Below are positions 19,395 through 28,257 of a stretch of 64,000 bases of DNA, in pieces; position 1 is the stretch's first letter; each line of letters starts with the position of its first letter. Made by a program: the position numbers and the translations under genes. Location: NCBI GenBank assembly GCA_003130815.1, contig QFDA01000002.1, forward strand, positions 87,662 through 151,661, given 5' to 3'. The notes under the pieces were generated by a model. That model was not told the DNA's origin, did no database searches, and saw only the letters and a program-made list of their open reading frames with translations. The stretch is from Bacteroidetes bacterium SCGC AAA795-G10. Its GTDB lineage: Bacteria > Bacteroidota > Bacteroidia > Flavobacteriales > Flavobacteriaceae.

Positions 19395-21143
19395 ATGGAT
19401 CAATTTATAGTTTCAGCATTAAAAAATCGACCAAAATCATTTGAGGATGTAATTGGGCAAGATAGTATTACGCATACGTTAAAAAATAGTTTAAAAACAA
19501 ATCAACTTCCACAGGCATTACTCTTTTCAGGACCAAGAGGAGTTGGAAAAACCTCTTGTGCTAGAATTCTAGCAAAAAAAATAAATAATTTAGAACCAAA
19601 AAGTTCTGAAGATTTTTCGTTTAATATTTTTGAATTAGATGCTGCATCAAATAATTCAGTTGAAGACATTCGTAAAATTAATGAACAGGTTAGAATACCA
19701 CCTCAAATAGGAAAATATAAAGTTTATATTATTGATGAAGCTCACATGTTATCAAATTCTGCATTCAATGCATTTTTAAAAACACTTGAAGAACCACCGA
19801 AACACATTATTTTTATTCTAGCAACAACCGAAAAAAATAAAATTCTACCAACTATACTGTCAAGATGCCAGATTTATGATTTCAAACGTATTTCAGTAAT
19901 AGAAATCCAATCTTATTTAAAAAAAATTGCTAGTGAAAGTAAATATAAATTTGAAGAAAATGCACTGTTCCTTATTGCACAAAAAGCAGACGGATCTCTA
20001 AGAGATGCCTTATCAATTTATGACAGGATGGTCAGTTTTACAAAAGGGGATCTAAATGAAAAATCAGTAGCTGACAATTTAAATCTTTTAGATAATGAGA
20101 CATATTGCCGATTAGGAAAAATTATTTTTAATAATAGTATACCTGAATTAATCAAAAGCTATGACCTTTTAATAAAAAGAGGAATAGAAAATATTCAATT
20201 TATCAAAGGTCTCGGAGATTTTTTCAGAAACTTAATTTTAGCAAAAGATCCCAAAACTTTAGAATTACTTGAGGTTGGAAAAGAATTAAAATCCGAATAT
20301 ATACAGATTACAGAAAAACTTTTACAGACCAAATTATTAGAAGCAATAGAGTTAATAAATAGAAGTGAGATAAACTTTAAGAATGTTAAAAATAAGAGAG
20401 TTCATGTAGAACTCATCTTAATGCAACTAGCTTCCATCGATTTCGATAGAGAAAAAAAAAATAGTTTCGCTGTAGAAACTTACAAATCGTCATCACCAAA
20501 CAACGAAATTAAAAAGTTACCCCCCGAAACTGATTTAAAAAAAAATGGCTCTAGTAATTTTCTTAAAAATTTTGTCGGAAAAGAGAAAAATGACAATTCT
20601 ATCAAAACCTTAATGGAAATTGAGTTGCCAGAGAATGAAAAAGAAAAAATTTATAGTAATAATTTAATAAAAGATCAAATTCACACTAAAGTTTCAAGTT
20701 ATTCACTTTCAAGTGTAGAATTGAAAAGAACAGTAACTCATTCTAATAAAAAAAAGCAGAATAAAAAAGCACTATCAGAAGCTAGATTTGAATTTAAAGA
20801 TATTGAAAAAACTCTAAGAGAATATATTGAGCAATTAAAAAAAGAAGGAAGACAAAATATTATTTCGATTCTTAATATGAATCCTGTCAAATTAGATGAC
20901 AACAATAATGTAATATTTACTGTAGCAAACGAAATGAACAGGGTGGAAATAAATATCGAAAAAGAAAAAATTCTTCAATTTCTTCAAAAAAAGTTGGACA
21001 ATTTTAAAATTAAAATAAAAGTTAATGTTGATGAAGTGACAAAGGATGAGGTTATTTTTTCACCAAAAGAAAAATACCAACACCTTTTAAAAATTAATCC
21101 TTCATTAGAAATATTAAGAAAAACTTTTGATCTTGAATATTAG
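19395..21143 (+). CDS. dnaX: DNA polymerase III clamp-loader subunit gamma/tau
   Basis: AAA+ ATPase that loads the sliding clamp. Walker A GPRGVGKTS at 46-54, Walker B/DEAH at 114-117, SRC sensor motif in ILSRCQ. The four-cysteine zinc module normally found between Walker A and the ELDAAS block is absent, as I recall for flavobacterial DnaX. Domain III ends near residue 350 (HVELILMQLAS). The remaining 230 residues are a Lys/Asn-rich linker and a C-terminal domain with the tau-like FKDIEKTLREYIEQ start. An A10 tract at codons 353-356 could produce a short gamma form. Confidence 0.95.
   Translation: MDQFIVSALKNRPKSFEDVIGQDSITHTLKNSLKTNQLPQALLFSGPRGVGKTSCARILAKKINNLEPKSSEDFSFNIFELDAASNNSVEDIRKINEQVRIPPQIGKYKVYIIDEAHMLSNSAFNAFLKTLEEPPKHIIFILATTEKNKILPTILSRCQIYDFKRISVIEIQSYLKKIASESKYKFEENALFLIAQKADGSLRDALSIYDRMVSFTKGDLNEKSVADNLNLLDNETYCRLGKIIFNNSIPELIKSYDLLIKRGIENIQFIKGLGDFFRNLILAKDPKTLELLEVGKELKSEYIQITEKLLQTKLLEAIELINRSEINFKNVKNKRVHVELILMQLASIDFDREKKNSFAVETYKSSSPNNEIKKLPPETDLKKNGSSNFLKNFVGKEKNDNSIKTLMEIELPENEKEKIYSNNLIKDQIHTKVSSYSLSSVELKRTVTHSNKKKQNKKALSEARFEFKDIEKTLREYIEQLKKEGRQNIISILNMNPVKLDDNNNVIFTVANEMNRVEINIEKEKILQFLQKKLDNFKIKIKVNVDEVTKDEVIFSPKEKYQHLLKINPSLEILRKTFDLEY
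20452..20461 (+). other. dnaX: Candidate slippage / frameshift site in dnaX
   Basis: Ten consecutive A follow G20451. In frame this reads GAA AAA AAA AAT AGT (E353 K K N S). One extra A in the mRNA, or a -1 ribosomal shift, gives GAA AAA AAA AAA TAG, so a 356-residue protein ends exactly after clamp-loader domain III. This is analogous to the gamma-producing sites of Thermus (transcript slippage on A9) and E. coli (-1 shift) dnaX. No experiment supports it here. Confidence 0.45.
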
Positions 21144-21155
21144 ATTATTTTCTAT

Positions 21156-21389
21156 ATGTTGGGTTTAAAGTTGCCTTTAAACCCTCGCTAGGTAAACATC
21201 GCAAAAAATAATTTGCAAGAAATACTGACCGATCATGCTTATTGCGAACAAAAAACAGCAAGTTCTGCGATTTCTCTTGTTATTTCATTCCCAGAAAAAT
21301 CGGAACTAGTTTCTATAATGTTGGATATAGCTAAAGAAGAAATTAGTCATTTTCAAATGGTTCACAAATTAATTTGGTGTTTTGCATAA
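21156..21389 (+). pseudogene. Remnant of tRNA-(ms2io6A)-hydroxylase-like gene (MiaE family)
   Basis: In one frame from ATG 21156 the sequence reads MLGLKLPLNPR, then TAG (21189-21191), then VNIAKNNLQEILTDHAYCEQ and on to a TAA at 21387-21389. This matches from memory the N-terminal third of Bacteroidota MiaE-like di-iron hydroxylases, including the Glu of YCEQ and the ExxH of EEISHF. The TAG sits where the family has Trp (PTDPRW). The remaining 110 or so residues are gone: the tail runs into the 3' end of the convergent ppx gene. No frame disruption other than the TAG is seen, so the loss looks recent. Confidence 0.85.
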
Positions 21390-22253
21390 TTCTTTGATCA
21401 TACCATCTGAAAGTCCAACTCTTGGAACATAAACCAGTTTTGCTCCACTCCACTCAAAGATTTTAAGAAATAATTCTGTTGCAGGAATTATTACATCTGA
21501 TCTATCTTGATTGAGCGCAAATTCAATTATACGCTCTTCATATGATAAAGAATTAAGATTTTTATAAATTTTTTTTAACTCATTATAGCTAAGAGGTTGA
21601 TTCTCTTTATTTTTTGAAATTTTATGGAGTTTATTAATATTTCCTCCTGTCCCTAAAAGAAAAATATTTTTATATGGTTTTGTGCAAGTTATCACCCACT
21701 GTTTTGCTTTAACCCATGTTTTGTTATCAACTCCATCTTCTAATAAACGTACAGTGCCAATTTTTAATGAAATTGATTTTAAAACTTTCTTATTTCTTAT
21801 AATACTTAATTCAGTACTACCACCCCCTACATCTATATACAGAATTGTTTTTTTGGAATCAATTCCTTCGAAAACATTACTATTAGAAATTATTTTAGCT
21901 TCTTTTTTACCATTAATAATTTGAATATTTATTCCAGATTTTTTCTTAACTCTGTCAACTACTTCTTTACCATTTTTTGCCTCCCTTAGAGCGGCAGTGG
22001 CAAAAGCTAAATAATTTTTAACATTATGAACTTTCATAAGATTTTGAAAAGCTTTCATTGATGTGATTATTTGCTTAATATTATTTCTAGAAATTATTCC
22101 AGTCGTAAATGCATCTTCGCCCAATCTTATTGGTACTCTAACCAAACTATTTTTCAGTGTAATAGTTTCTTTTTTATATTCTATGACATTTGATATTAAT
22201 AAACGTAAAGCATTTGAGCCAATATCTATTGCTGCATATTTAGTAATCTTCAT
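21369..22253 (-). CDS. Exopolyphosphatase / Ppx-GppA family phosphatase
   Basis: Actin-fold phosphatase that hydrolyses polyphosphate, and in some members pppGpp. Phosphate-binding motif 1 AAIDIGSNALRLL lies at about 7-19, and motif 2 DVGGGSTE at 141-148. 294 residues is the short form without the C-terminal HD domain. It overlaps ppk by 4 nt, so synthesis and breakdown of polyphosphate are encoded together with sixA. Its 3' end abuts the decayed miaE-like gene. Confidence 0.92.
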   Translation of the reverse strand: MKITKYAAIDIGSNALRLLISNVIEYKKETITLKNSLVRVPIRLGEDAFTTGIISRNNIKQIITSMKAFQNLMKVHNVKNYLAFATAALREAKNGKEVVDRVKKKSGINIQIINGKKEAKIISNSNVFEGIDSKKTILYIDVGGGSTELSIIRNKKVLKSISLKIGTVRLLEDGVDNKTWVKAKQWVITCTKPYKNIFLLGTGGNINKLHKISKNKENQPLSYNELKKIYKNLNSLSYEERIIEFALNQDRSDVIIPATELFLKIFEWSGAKLVYVPRVGLSDGMIKELCKTPN

Positions 22254-24307
22254 AAATTGACATTTTTCCTGTAATACTCGTAAATATCAATTTGTGAACG
22301 TACTGAAGGCTTATTATTTTTAATAAATTGATTTTGGGTCTTGCCATTGATTCTTCTTGCTTTTACATTATCATTCCAGATAATATCAAAAACATCAATA
22401 ATCTGTTGTTGAAGATTATAGTCATATATTGGTGTGGCTACCTCTACCCTATTTTCAATGTTTCGGGTCATGAAGTCTGCTGAAGAAATGTAGATTTTAG
22501 GTTTATCAAGATTTGTAAAATGGTATACTCTAGGATGCTCCAAAAACTTATCTACTACACTAATTACCTCAATGTTTTCACTCATACCTTTTACCCCTGG
22601 TATAAGGCAACAAATTCCTCGAACAATCATTTTGATTGGAACTCCAGCATTACTTGCCTCATAGAGTTTTTCTATCATAGCAAAGTTTGTTATCGCATTT
22701 AACTTTAATTTTATGCCACTCGCCAATCCAGATAAAGCATTTTCAATTTCATTGTCAATCAGCTTTACAATCACACTATGGGTATAATGTGGTGAGACAA
22801 TTAGATGTTTATATTTTTTTAATTTATAATGTACCTGAAGAAAATTAAAAACTTTATTTACTTCTCTTAAAACTTTTTGATTTGCTGTAAAAAGTGTGTA
22901 ATCGGTGTAAATCTTTGCTGTATCCTCATTAAGATTACCAGTACTAATAAAGCCATAGCGTTTGTTTTTATTATTACTCTTTTTTTCTACAATACATATT
23001 TTTGAGTGAACTTTTAATCCGGGAATTCCAAAGATTAACTCTACACCAGCAGCTCGCATTTGCTCAGCATAAGTAATATTATTCGTCTCGTCAAAACGCG
23101 CTTGGAGTTCAATTTGAACCAAGACTTTTTTTCCATTTTTGGCAGCATTGATTAGCGACCTTGCAACATTAGAAATTTTGGATAAGCGGTATATCGTAAT
23201 TTTTATAGTTAGAACTTCAGGATCTAAAGCAGCTTCACGAAGAAACTTAATAAGGAAAGAAAAACTATGATAAGGAGTATATAATAAATAATCTTTATCT
23301 TCTATAGCTTTGAATAAACTCTTTTCTAAAGAAAGACCTTTGATTGGTAAAGGTTCTTTATGCTCATACTGTAAATCTTTTCTATCTAATTTAGGAAAGT
23401 TCATGTAATCACGGCGATGATGATATCGACCTCCAGGAATTAAACTATCATTCGTACCAACTCCTAAAAGATCTTTAATTATTTCTAATGTGTCAGGAGC
23501 TATTTCCTTGTCGTAAACAAGCCTTACTGGTTCAGCTAAAAATCGATCTCTAACACTTTCAATTATCTTATTAATGTAGCTTTTAGAAACATCACCTTCC
23601 ATATCTAATTCAGCATCTCGTGTAACTTTTATCATATGTGACTCAATTTTAATGAAATCAAAAAAATTGAAAATGAGATGAAAATGATACCGTATCAAAT
23701 CATCCAGAAACATAACATATTGTTTTTTCCCTATCTTGGGTAAAACAATGAATCTATCCAAATCTCTGGGTATCTCAATAAGTGCAAATTTCTTGTTTTC
23801 TATACCCTTAGATTCAAAGCCTAATTTTACAGCCAAAAAAGCTAAATTATCGGAAAAGTCTTGGTCAGAATTTTCTCTTACTACAATAGTCATTAGTGCA
23901 GGACTAACTTTTTGTATAAAATACTCTTTCAAAAAAGATTTTTGTTCATCTAGAACTTGATTTTCATTAATAAAATAAATATGCTCATTTTTTAATTTAC
24001 TTTCGATTTCTGTAAGTATTTCCATACTCTCTCTCTGTTGATAAATAACTTTTTTAGTTATTGTTTTTAGGAGCTCTGATGCGCTCTTACCTCCAAAAAT
24101 CTTTTTCCCAGTTTTTTCGGATTGTGCGATTCTTTGGACAGTTGAAAAGCGAACTTGAAAAAATTCATCTAAATTATTTGAAAAAATTCCAATGAATCTT
24201 AATCTTTCCAAAAGCGGTACGTCTTGATCAGCTGCCTCTTGTAATACCCTTGCGTTGAAATCTAGCCAGCTTAATTCTCTATTTATATACCTTGTTTTAT
24301 TGAACAT
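22250..24307 (-). CDS. ppk1: Polyphosphate kinase 1
   Basis: Reversible synthesis of polyphosphate from ATP, via an autophosphorylated histidine. The N-terminal opening RYINRELSWLDFNARVL is diagnostic, and the catalytic His lies in KVHSKICIV near residue 430, with a second PLD-like His region near FLEHPRVYHFTN. 685 residues is normal for PPK1. It sits between sixA (1-nt gap) and ppx (4-nt overlap). Confidence 0.96.
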   Translation of the reverse strand: MFNKTRYINRELSWLDFNARVLQEAADQDVPLLERLRFIGIFSNNLDEFFQVRFSTVQRIAQSEKTGKKIFGGKSASELLKTITKKVIYQQRESMEILTEIESKLKNEHIYFINENQVLDEQKSFLKEYFIQKVSPALMTIVVRENSDQDFSDNLAFLAVKLGFESKGIENKKFALIEIPRDLDRFIVLPKIGKKQYVMFLDDLIRYHFHLIFNFFDFIKIESHMIKVTRDAELDMEGDVSKSYINKIIESVRDRFLAEPVRLVYDKEIAPDTLEIIKDLLGVGTNDSLIPGGRYHHRRDYMNFPKLDRKDLQYEHKEPLPIKGLSLEKSLFKAIEDKDYLLYTPYHSFSFLIKFLREAALDPEVLTIKITIYRLSKISNVARSLINAAKNGKKVLVQIELQARFDETNNITYAEQMRAAGVELIFGIPGLKVHSKICIVEKKSNNKNKRYGFISTGNLNEDTAKIYTDYTLFTANQKVLREVNKVFNFLQVHYKLKKYKHLIVSPHYTHSVIVKLIDNEIENALSGLASGIKLKLNAITNFAMIEKLYEASNAGVPIKMIVRGICCLIPGVKGMSENIEVISVVDKFLEHPRVYHFTNLDKPKIYISSADFMTRNIENRVEVATPIYDYNLQQQIIDVFDIIWNDNVKARRINGKTQNQFIKNNKPSVRSQIDIYEYYRKNVNL

Positions 24308-24308
24308 A

Positions 24309-24794
24309 TTATCTTAAAATTTCTTTTGGCATTCCAAGTTTTAATTTCCCATTTGAGATGTTTTTCCATTTTGTTTGAGAAAAAATTAGTTGAGCCCACG
24401 CAGAGGTTGGTAAATGTAAAAAATCCGTTTCTGATAAATATGATATGGCTTCTGTAAATGCTGGGTTATGGCCGACACAAATTACTGAGTTATAATCCTC
24501 AGAAATGTTAAATATAAAATCTAGTAATTTGGACAATTCAAAAGTGTAAAGCTCTTTTTTTAAAATAATTTTATCGAAACTCAATCCTAAAGAGCTTATC
24601 ATAATACAAGCAGTATGTATAGCACGATTAGCTGGGCTTGAGAAAATTAAATCTGCTGATGATAGAATATTTGAACTGCGAGCTGAAATCATTTTAATAC
24701 GATTAATTCCCTTTTCAGTTAATGGCCTTTCTTTATCAGAAACTTTCAAATCCCATGAGGATTTAGCATGACGAAGTAAAATTATCTTCTTCAT
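24309..24794 (-). CDS. sixA: SixA-type phosphohistidine phosphatase
   Basis: Histidine phosphatase superfamily member. RHAKSSWD at residues 8-15 carries the phospho-accepting His9, and GHNPAFTEA carries the second catalytic His. 161 residues matches SixA. E. coli SixA removes phosphate from phosphohistidine in PTS-related proteins. Here it lies in a polyphosphate operon, so its target may be different. One-nt gaps on both sides suggest coupled translation. Confidence 0.88.
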   Translation of the reverse strand: MKKIILLRHAKSSWDLKVSDKERPLTEKGINRIKMISARSSNILSSADLIFSSPANRAIHTACIMISSLGLSFDKIILKKELYTFELSKLLDFIFNISEDYNSVICVGHNPAFTEAISYLSETDFLHLPTSAWAQLIFSQTKWKNISNGKLKLGMPKEILR

Positions 24795-24795
24795 C

Positions 24796-25443
24796 TTACG
24801 GAGCTAATCTTTTAATATCCCAAGAATTCTTTATCAAAGTGCACAATACCCTATCATGTAGTCTATTAGGTCTTCCTTGCCAAAACTCAATAGATTTTGG
24901 CCTAACAACATATCCTCCCCAGTTAGTAGGTCTCTTAATATCTTTTCTAACATATTTTTTTTTCATCATATCCATTTTTTTCTCAAGAATTTCTCTACTC
25001 TTTATTACTTTACTTTGCTCTGATACTAAAGCACCAATTTGACTTCCCCTAGGACGAGATGAAAAATAATTATCAGAATCTTCAGGAGAAATTTTATCTA
25101 TTTCACCTTTGATTATGACTTGTCTTTCCAACGCAGGCCAAAAAAAAGATAATCCAACTTTTGAATGGTAAGCAATTGATACTCCCTTTTCACTTTTGTA
25201 ATTAGTATAAAAAATAAACCCCTCTTTTGTAAAAGACTTAAGTAAAACCACTCTTCCCTTTGGATAATTATCTAAACCAAGGGTTGTCAATGTCATAGCA
25301 TTTGCTTCTTCGATTTTTTTATTATTAAGTGCATCATCAAACCATAACTTAAAAAACTCCATAGGTTGAAAGTTTATATCTGTAAGATTTAATTTACTTT
25401 TATCGTATGATTTCCTTAAGTGACCTATATCCTTATTCTCCAT
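24796..25443 (-). CDS. pdxH: Pyridoxamine 5'-phosphate oxidase
   Basis: FMN enzyme that oxidises pyridoxamine or pyridoxine 5'-phosphate to PLP. The family landmarks are present: DIGHLRKSY opening, AMTLTTLGLDNYPKGRVVLLK, FFWPALERQV and the C-terminal EFWQGRPNRLHDR block near residues 180-195. 215 residues is full length. It is part of the pyrR-to-ppx minus-strand operon. Confidence 0.96.
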   Translation of the reverse strand: MENKDIGHLRKSYDKSKLNLTDINFQPMEFFKLWFDDALNNKKIEEANAMTLTTLGLDNYPKGRVVLLKSFTKEGFIFYTNYKSEKGVSIAYHSKVGLSFFWPALERQVIIKGEIDKISPEDSDNYFSSRPRGSQIGALVSEQSKVIKSREILEKKMDMMKKKYVRKDIKRPTNWGGYVVRPKSIEFWQGRPNRLHDRVLCTLIKNSWDIKRLAP

Positions 25444-25469
25444 TTAAACGCAATTTACAATCCATTTAA

Positions 25470-26375
25470 CTAAATTGAAAAACTTTTAAGATCTTCAGAT
25501 AAAATTACGGATTTAAAAATTTTAGTAGCCTCTTTGTAAAAGGCCTCTTTATCACTGTAACGATTTGAATAATGTCCAAGCATAAGTTTTTTCACACATG
25601 CATCCTTTGCAATTTTTGCTGCTTGAAGTGCGGTACTATGTTTTGTGATTTTTGCAAGTTTAGAGTGTTTTTCAAGAAAAGTTGATTCATGATAAAGCAT
25701 ATCTACACCCTTAATTAATTGGATCAAATTAGGATTAAACGCAGTATCACTGCAATAAGCATATTTTTTTGGAGGATCAGGGTTTAAGGAAATATCCTCA
25801 TTATTTAAGACTTTACCATCATTTAGTTTTATTGATTTGCCGTCTTGGATTTGACGATAATGATAATGCTCTAATTTTAATCCTTTAATTGCATTTAAAT
25901 TAACTTTTCGTTTATTTGAACTAGTTGTGAAAAGAAAACCGTTTGTATAAACTCGATGGTCGAGGGGAATTGTATTTACAGTCAAAAAATCATCTTTGTA
26001 TATAATTTCACTTTTTGATGATATTAGTTCGTGGAAAAAAAGAGGATATTCAGTCCATGACTTAGCTAATTTGAGTTGAAGAGTAATAATTTCTTTAATA
26101 CCCTTAGGGCCATAAATGTTTAGCTCATCCTCTCTCCCAAGTAATCTGAAAGTACTTATCAGACCAATTAAGCCATAAAAATGATCACCGTGTAAATGGG
26201 AAATAAAAATATGCTTTATGTTAGAAAATTTTGCTTTTGCCTTTCGCAATTGAATTTGAGTTCCTTCACCACAATCGATAAGAAAAAGATTTTCATTAAT
26301 TTTTAATAATTGAGAACTAGTATGATAATTCTCTCTAGGTGTTGCGGAATGACAACCTAAAATAGTTAATTGCAT
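25470..26375 (-). CDS. rnz: Ribonuclease Z (tRNA 3' endonuclease)
   Basis: Metallo-beta-lactamase-fold nuclease that trims tRNA 3' ends. The zinc motif HLHGDH is at residues 60-65. The further ligands lie in the SDTAFNP region and in LGHYSNRY near the C-terminus. The exosite stretch near 140-200 is present. 301 residues is the bacterial short form. It lies 5 nt downstream of the STAS-like gene. Confidence 0.95.
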   Translation of the reverse strand: MQLTILGCHSATPRENYHTSSQLLKINENLFLIDCGEGTQIQLRKAKAKFSNIKHIFISHLHGDHFYGLIGLISTFRLLGREDELNIYGPKGIKEIITLQLKLAKSWTEYPLFFHELISSKSEIIYKDDFLTVNTIPLDHRVYTNGFLFTTSSNKRKVNLNAIKGLKLEHYHYRQIQDGKSIKLNDGKVLNNEDISLNPDPPKKYAYCSDTAFNPNLIQLIKGVDMLYHESTFLEKHSKLAKITKHSTALQAAKIAKDACVKKLMLGHYSNRYSDKEAFYKEATKIFKSVILSEDLKSFSI

Positions 26376-26380
26376 AATAT

Positions 26381-26689
26381 TTAGCCTAAGTCACGTTGTA
26401 TCTGCTCAAAGTAAACAAAATCAAATGCTTCTTTTTTTGTTGGTACAAAATTGAAATTGTTAATGAACTTGTTCTGAATGCTGGATGAAATTATAACGAC
26501 AAAACATTTAGTTATTTTTTTTTGGTGTGCAGCTAATTTAATAAGGAATGATTCTTTAGGGATAATTTTCGAACAATCAATTATAAGATCTAATTTGGCA
26601 ATTATTAATTCTTCTAACAGTTTGTGCTGTTTATTATTAAAACTACTAAAGTCTACATAATTTATTTCTTTGTTCTGGTTTTTAAACAT
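26381..26689 (-). CDS. Small STAS-like protein between pyrB and rnz
   Basis: 102 residues, no signal peptide. The alternation of short strands and helices and the end VPTKKEAFDFVYFEQIQRDLG resemble the STAS-like protein that accompanies rnz in flavobacteria, from memory. STAS proteins often act as anti-sigma antagonists, but no Ser phospho-site is obvious and no partner kinase is nearby. It overlaps the end of pyrB by 8 nt. Confidence 0.75.
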   Translation of the reverse strand: MFKNQNKEINYVDFSSFNNKQHKLLEELIIAKLDLIIDCSKIIPKESFLIKLAAHQKKITKCFVVIISSSIQNKFINNFNFVPTKKEAFDFVYFEQIQRDLG

Positions 26690-27623
26690 TGCTTTTTATA
26701 TTCAATTTAGAACCCAAAAGATAGATTATAGCCATACGAATAGCTACACCATTTTGAACCTGATCTAAAATAATTGATTGATTGGAATCAGCTACATCAC
26801 TTGATATTTCGACACCTCTGTTAATTGGTCCAGGATGTAAAATAATAATTTTCTTTTTTAATTGTTTTAATCGATCCAAATTCAATCCAAAATTTTGACT
26901 GTATTCCCTATTAGAAGGAAAGTAGACCGTTCCCATTCTTTCATTTTGAATTCGAAGTATATTTGCGGCATCGCACCAATTTAAAACTTGATTGAAATCT
27001 GAAGATGACGTAACTCCTAAACATTCAATATATTTGGGAATTAATGATTTAGGACCACAAAGTTTAACTTCTGCACCCATCATTTTCAAAGCATAAATAT
27101 TTGATAGAGCCACTCGAGAATGCTTAATGTCACCTACAATTGCAATTCGTTTACCTTTTAAATTACCAAATTTTTCAATAAGAGAATATACATCAAGTAA
27201 AGCCTGAGTTGGATGTTCATGAGTTCCATCTCCCGCATTTATTATACACGAATTTAAATTTTTTGATAAAAAATGTGCAGCACCTGGATTAGGGTGTCTC
27301 AAGATGATCATATCAACTTTCATTGCTAATATATTTTTTACTGTATCTGATAAAGTCTCTCCTTTAGAAACTGAAGATTGACTTGCAGAAAAATTAATTA
27401 TATCAGCAGAAAGTCTTTTTTCGGCAAGCTCAAAAGATAGTTTTGTTCTAGTGCTATTTTCAAAAAATAAATTTGCAATTGTAATATCCCTAAGACTTGG
27501 AACTTTCTTTATGGGACGATTAATAACTTCTTTGAATTGTGAAGCTGTTTCAAATATTAGATTAAAGTCCTCAGTGTTTAAATATTTTATTCCTAATAGA
27601 TGAGAGACGCTTAACTTTTTCAT
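26682..27623 (-). CDS. pyrB: Aspartate carbamoyltransferase, catalytic subunit
   Basis: Condenses carbamoyl phosphate and aspartate in pyrimidine synthesis. The carbamoyl-phosphate loop STRTK is at residues 57-61, HPTQALLDVY near 133, and HPGPINRGVE near 265. 313 residues is normal. No pyrI regulatory subunit is adjacent. It overlaps pyrR by 4 nt (ATGA). Confidence 0.97.
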   Translation of the reverse strand: MKKLSVSHLLGIKYLNTEDFNLIFETASQFKEVINRPIKKVPSLRDITIANLFFENSTRTKLSFELAEKRLSADIINFSASQSSVSKGETLSDTVKNILAMKVDMIILRHPNPGAAHFLSKNLNSCIINAGDGTHEHPTQALLDVYSLIEKFGNLKGKRIAIVGDIKHSRVALSNIYALKMMGAEVKLCGPKSLIPKYIECLGVTSSSDFNQVLNWCDAANILRIQNERMGTVYFPSNREYSQNFGLNLDRLKQLKKKIIILHPGPINRGVEISSDVADSNQSIILDQVQNGVAIRMAIIYLLGSKLNIKSNV

Positions 27624-28162
27624 TCATTACTTTTTTCAAGATAAACAATATTTTGATTTGGCTTATTTGACCAGACTACTCTAACCCTATCACCTTGTAG
27701 AGCATCAATTTGAACACCCAAATAATCCGGTTGAATTGGTAAGTGACGACTAAAACGCCTATCAATGAGGACTAATAATTCAATTGAATTTGGTCTTCCA
27801 TAAGTGTCAATTGCCGTTAGAGCTGATCTAATACTTCTCCCTGTGAAAAGAACATCATCAATGAAAACAACATTCATACCTTCAACTGTTTCGTTCATTT
27901 CAGTTTTATTAGCACTTAGTGGTGTCTCACTTCTTCTATAATCATCTCGAAAAAAAGTTGTGTCTAACTTTCCTAATTTTAAATTTGTAAAACCTTGTTT
28001 GTTGAGTATTTTTGACAGACGATCTAATAATAAAGTACCCCTTGGCTGAAGACCAACTAGTATAGTTCTTGAAAAATCACCGTGCTTTTCCTTTAATTGA
28101 TGACATAGTCTATTTAGAATAATTTCTAATTTTTTTTCACTGATTAGTATTTTGGAAGTCAT
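27620..28162 (-). CDS. pyrR: Pyrimidine regulator / uracil phosphoribosyltransferase PyrR
   Basis: Phosphoribosyltransferase-fold protein that, in Firmicutes, controls pyr transcription by binding mRNA in response to UMP and also has UPRTase activity. The PRPP motif FIDDVLFTGRSIRSAL is near residues 100-115. 180 residues is full length. It heads a pyrimidine, tRNA-processing, PLP and polyphosphate operon. I see no classical anti-terminator or binding-loop structure in the 40 nt upstream, so RNA-level control here is uncertain. Confidence 0.94.
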   Translation of the reverse strand: MTSKILISEKKLEIILNRLCHQLKEKHGDFSRTILVGLQPRGTLLLDRLSKILNKQGFTNLKLGKLDTTFFRDDYRRSETPLSANKTEMNETVEGMNVVFIDDVLFTGRSIRSALTAIDTYGRPNSIELLVLIDRRFSRHLPIQPDYLGVQIDALQGDRVRVVWSNKPNQNIVYLEKSNE

Positions 28163-28198
28163 TCAATTTTATTTAGTAAAAATATTGTTTTCTTAAGT

Positions 28199-28228
28199 TA
28201 AAAAAAAACCCTTCTAATTAAGGGTTTT
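28199..28228 (-). terminator. Rho-independent terminator of rpsA
   Basis: A perfect 9-bp stem, AAAACCCTT (28205-28213) with AAGGGTTTT (28220-28228) and a 6-nt loop. On the minus strand it is followed by a run of nine T. It separates rpsA from pyrR. Confidence 0.9.
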
Positions 28229-28257
28229 CCAACATTAAAATCAATAAGTATATATTT

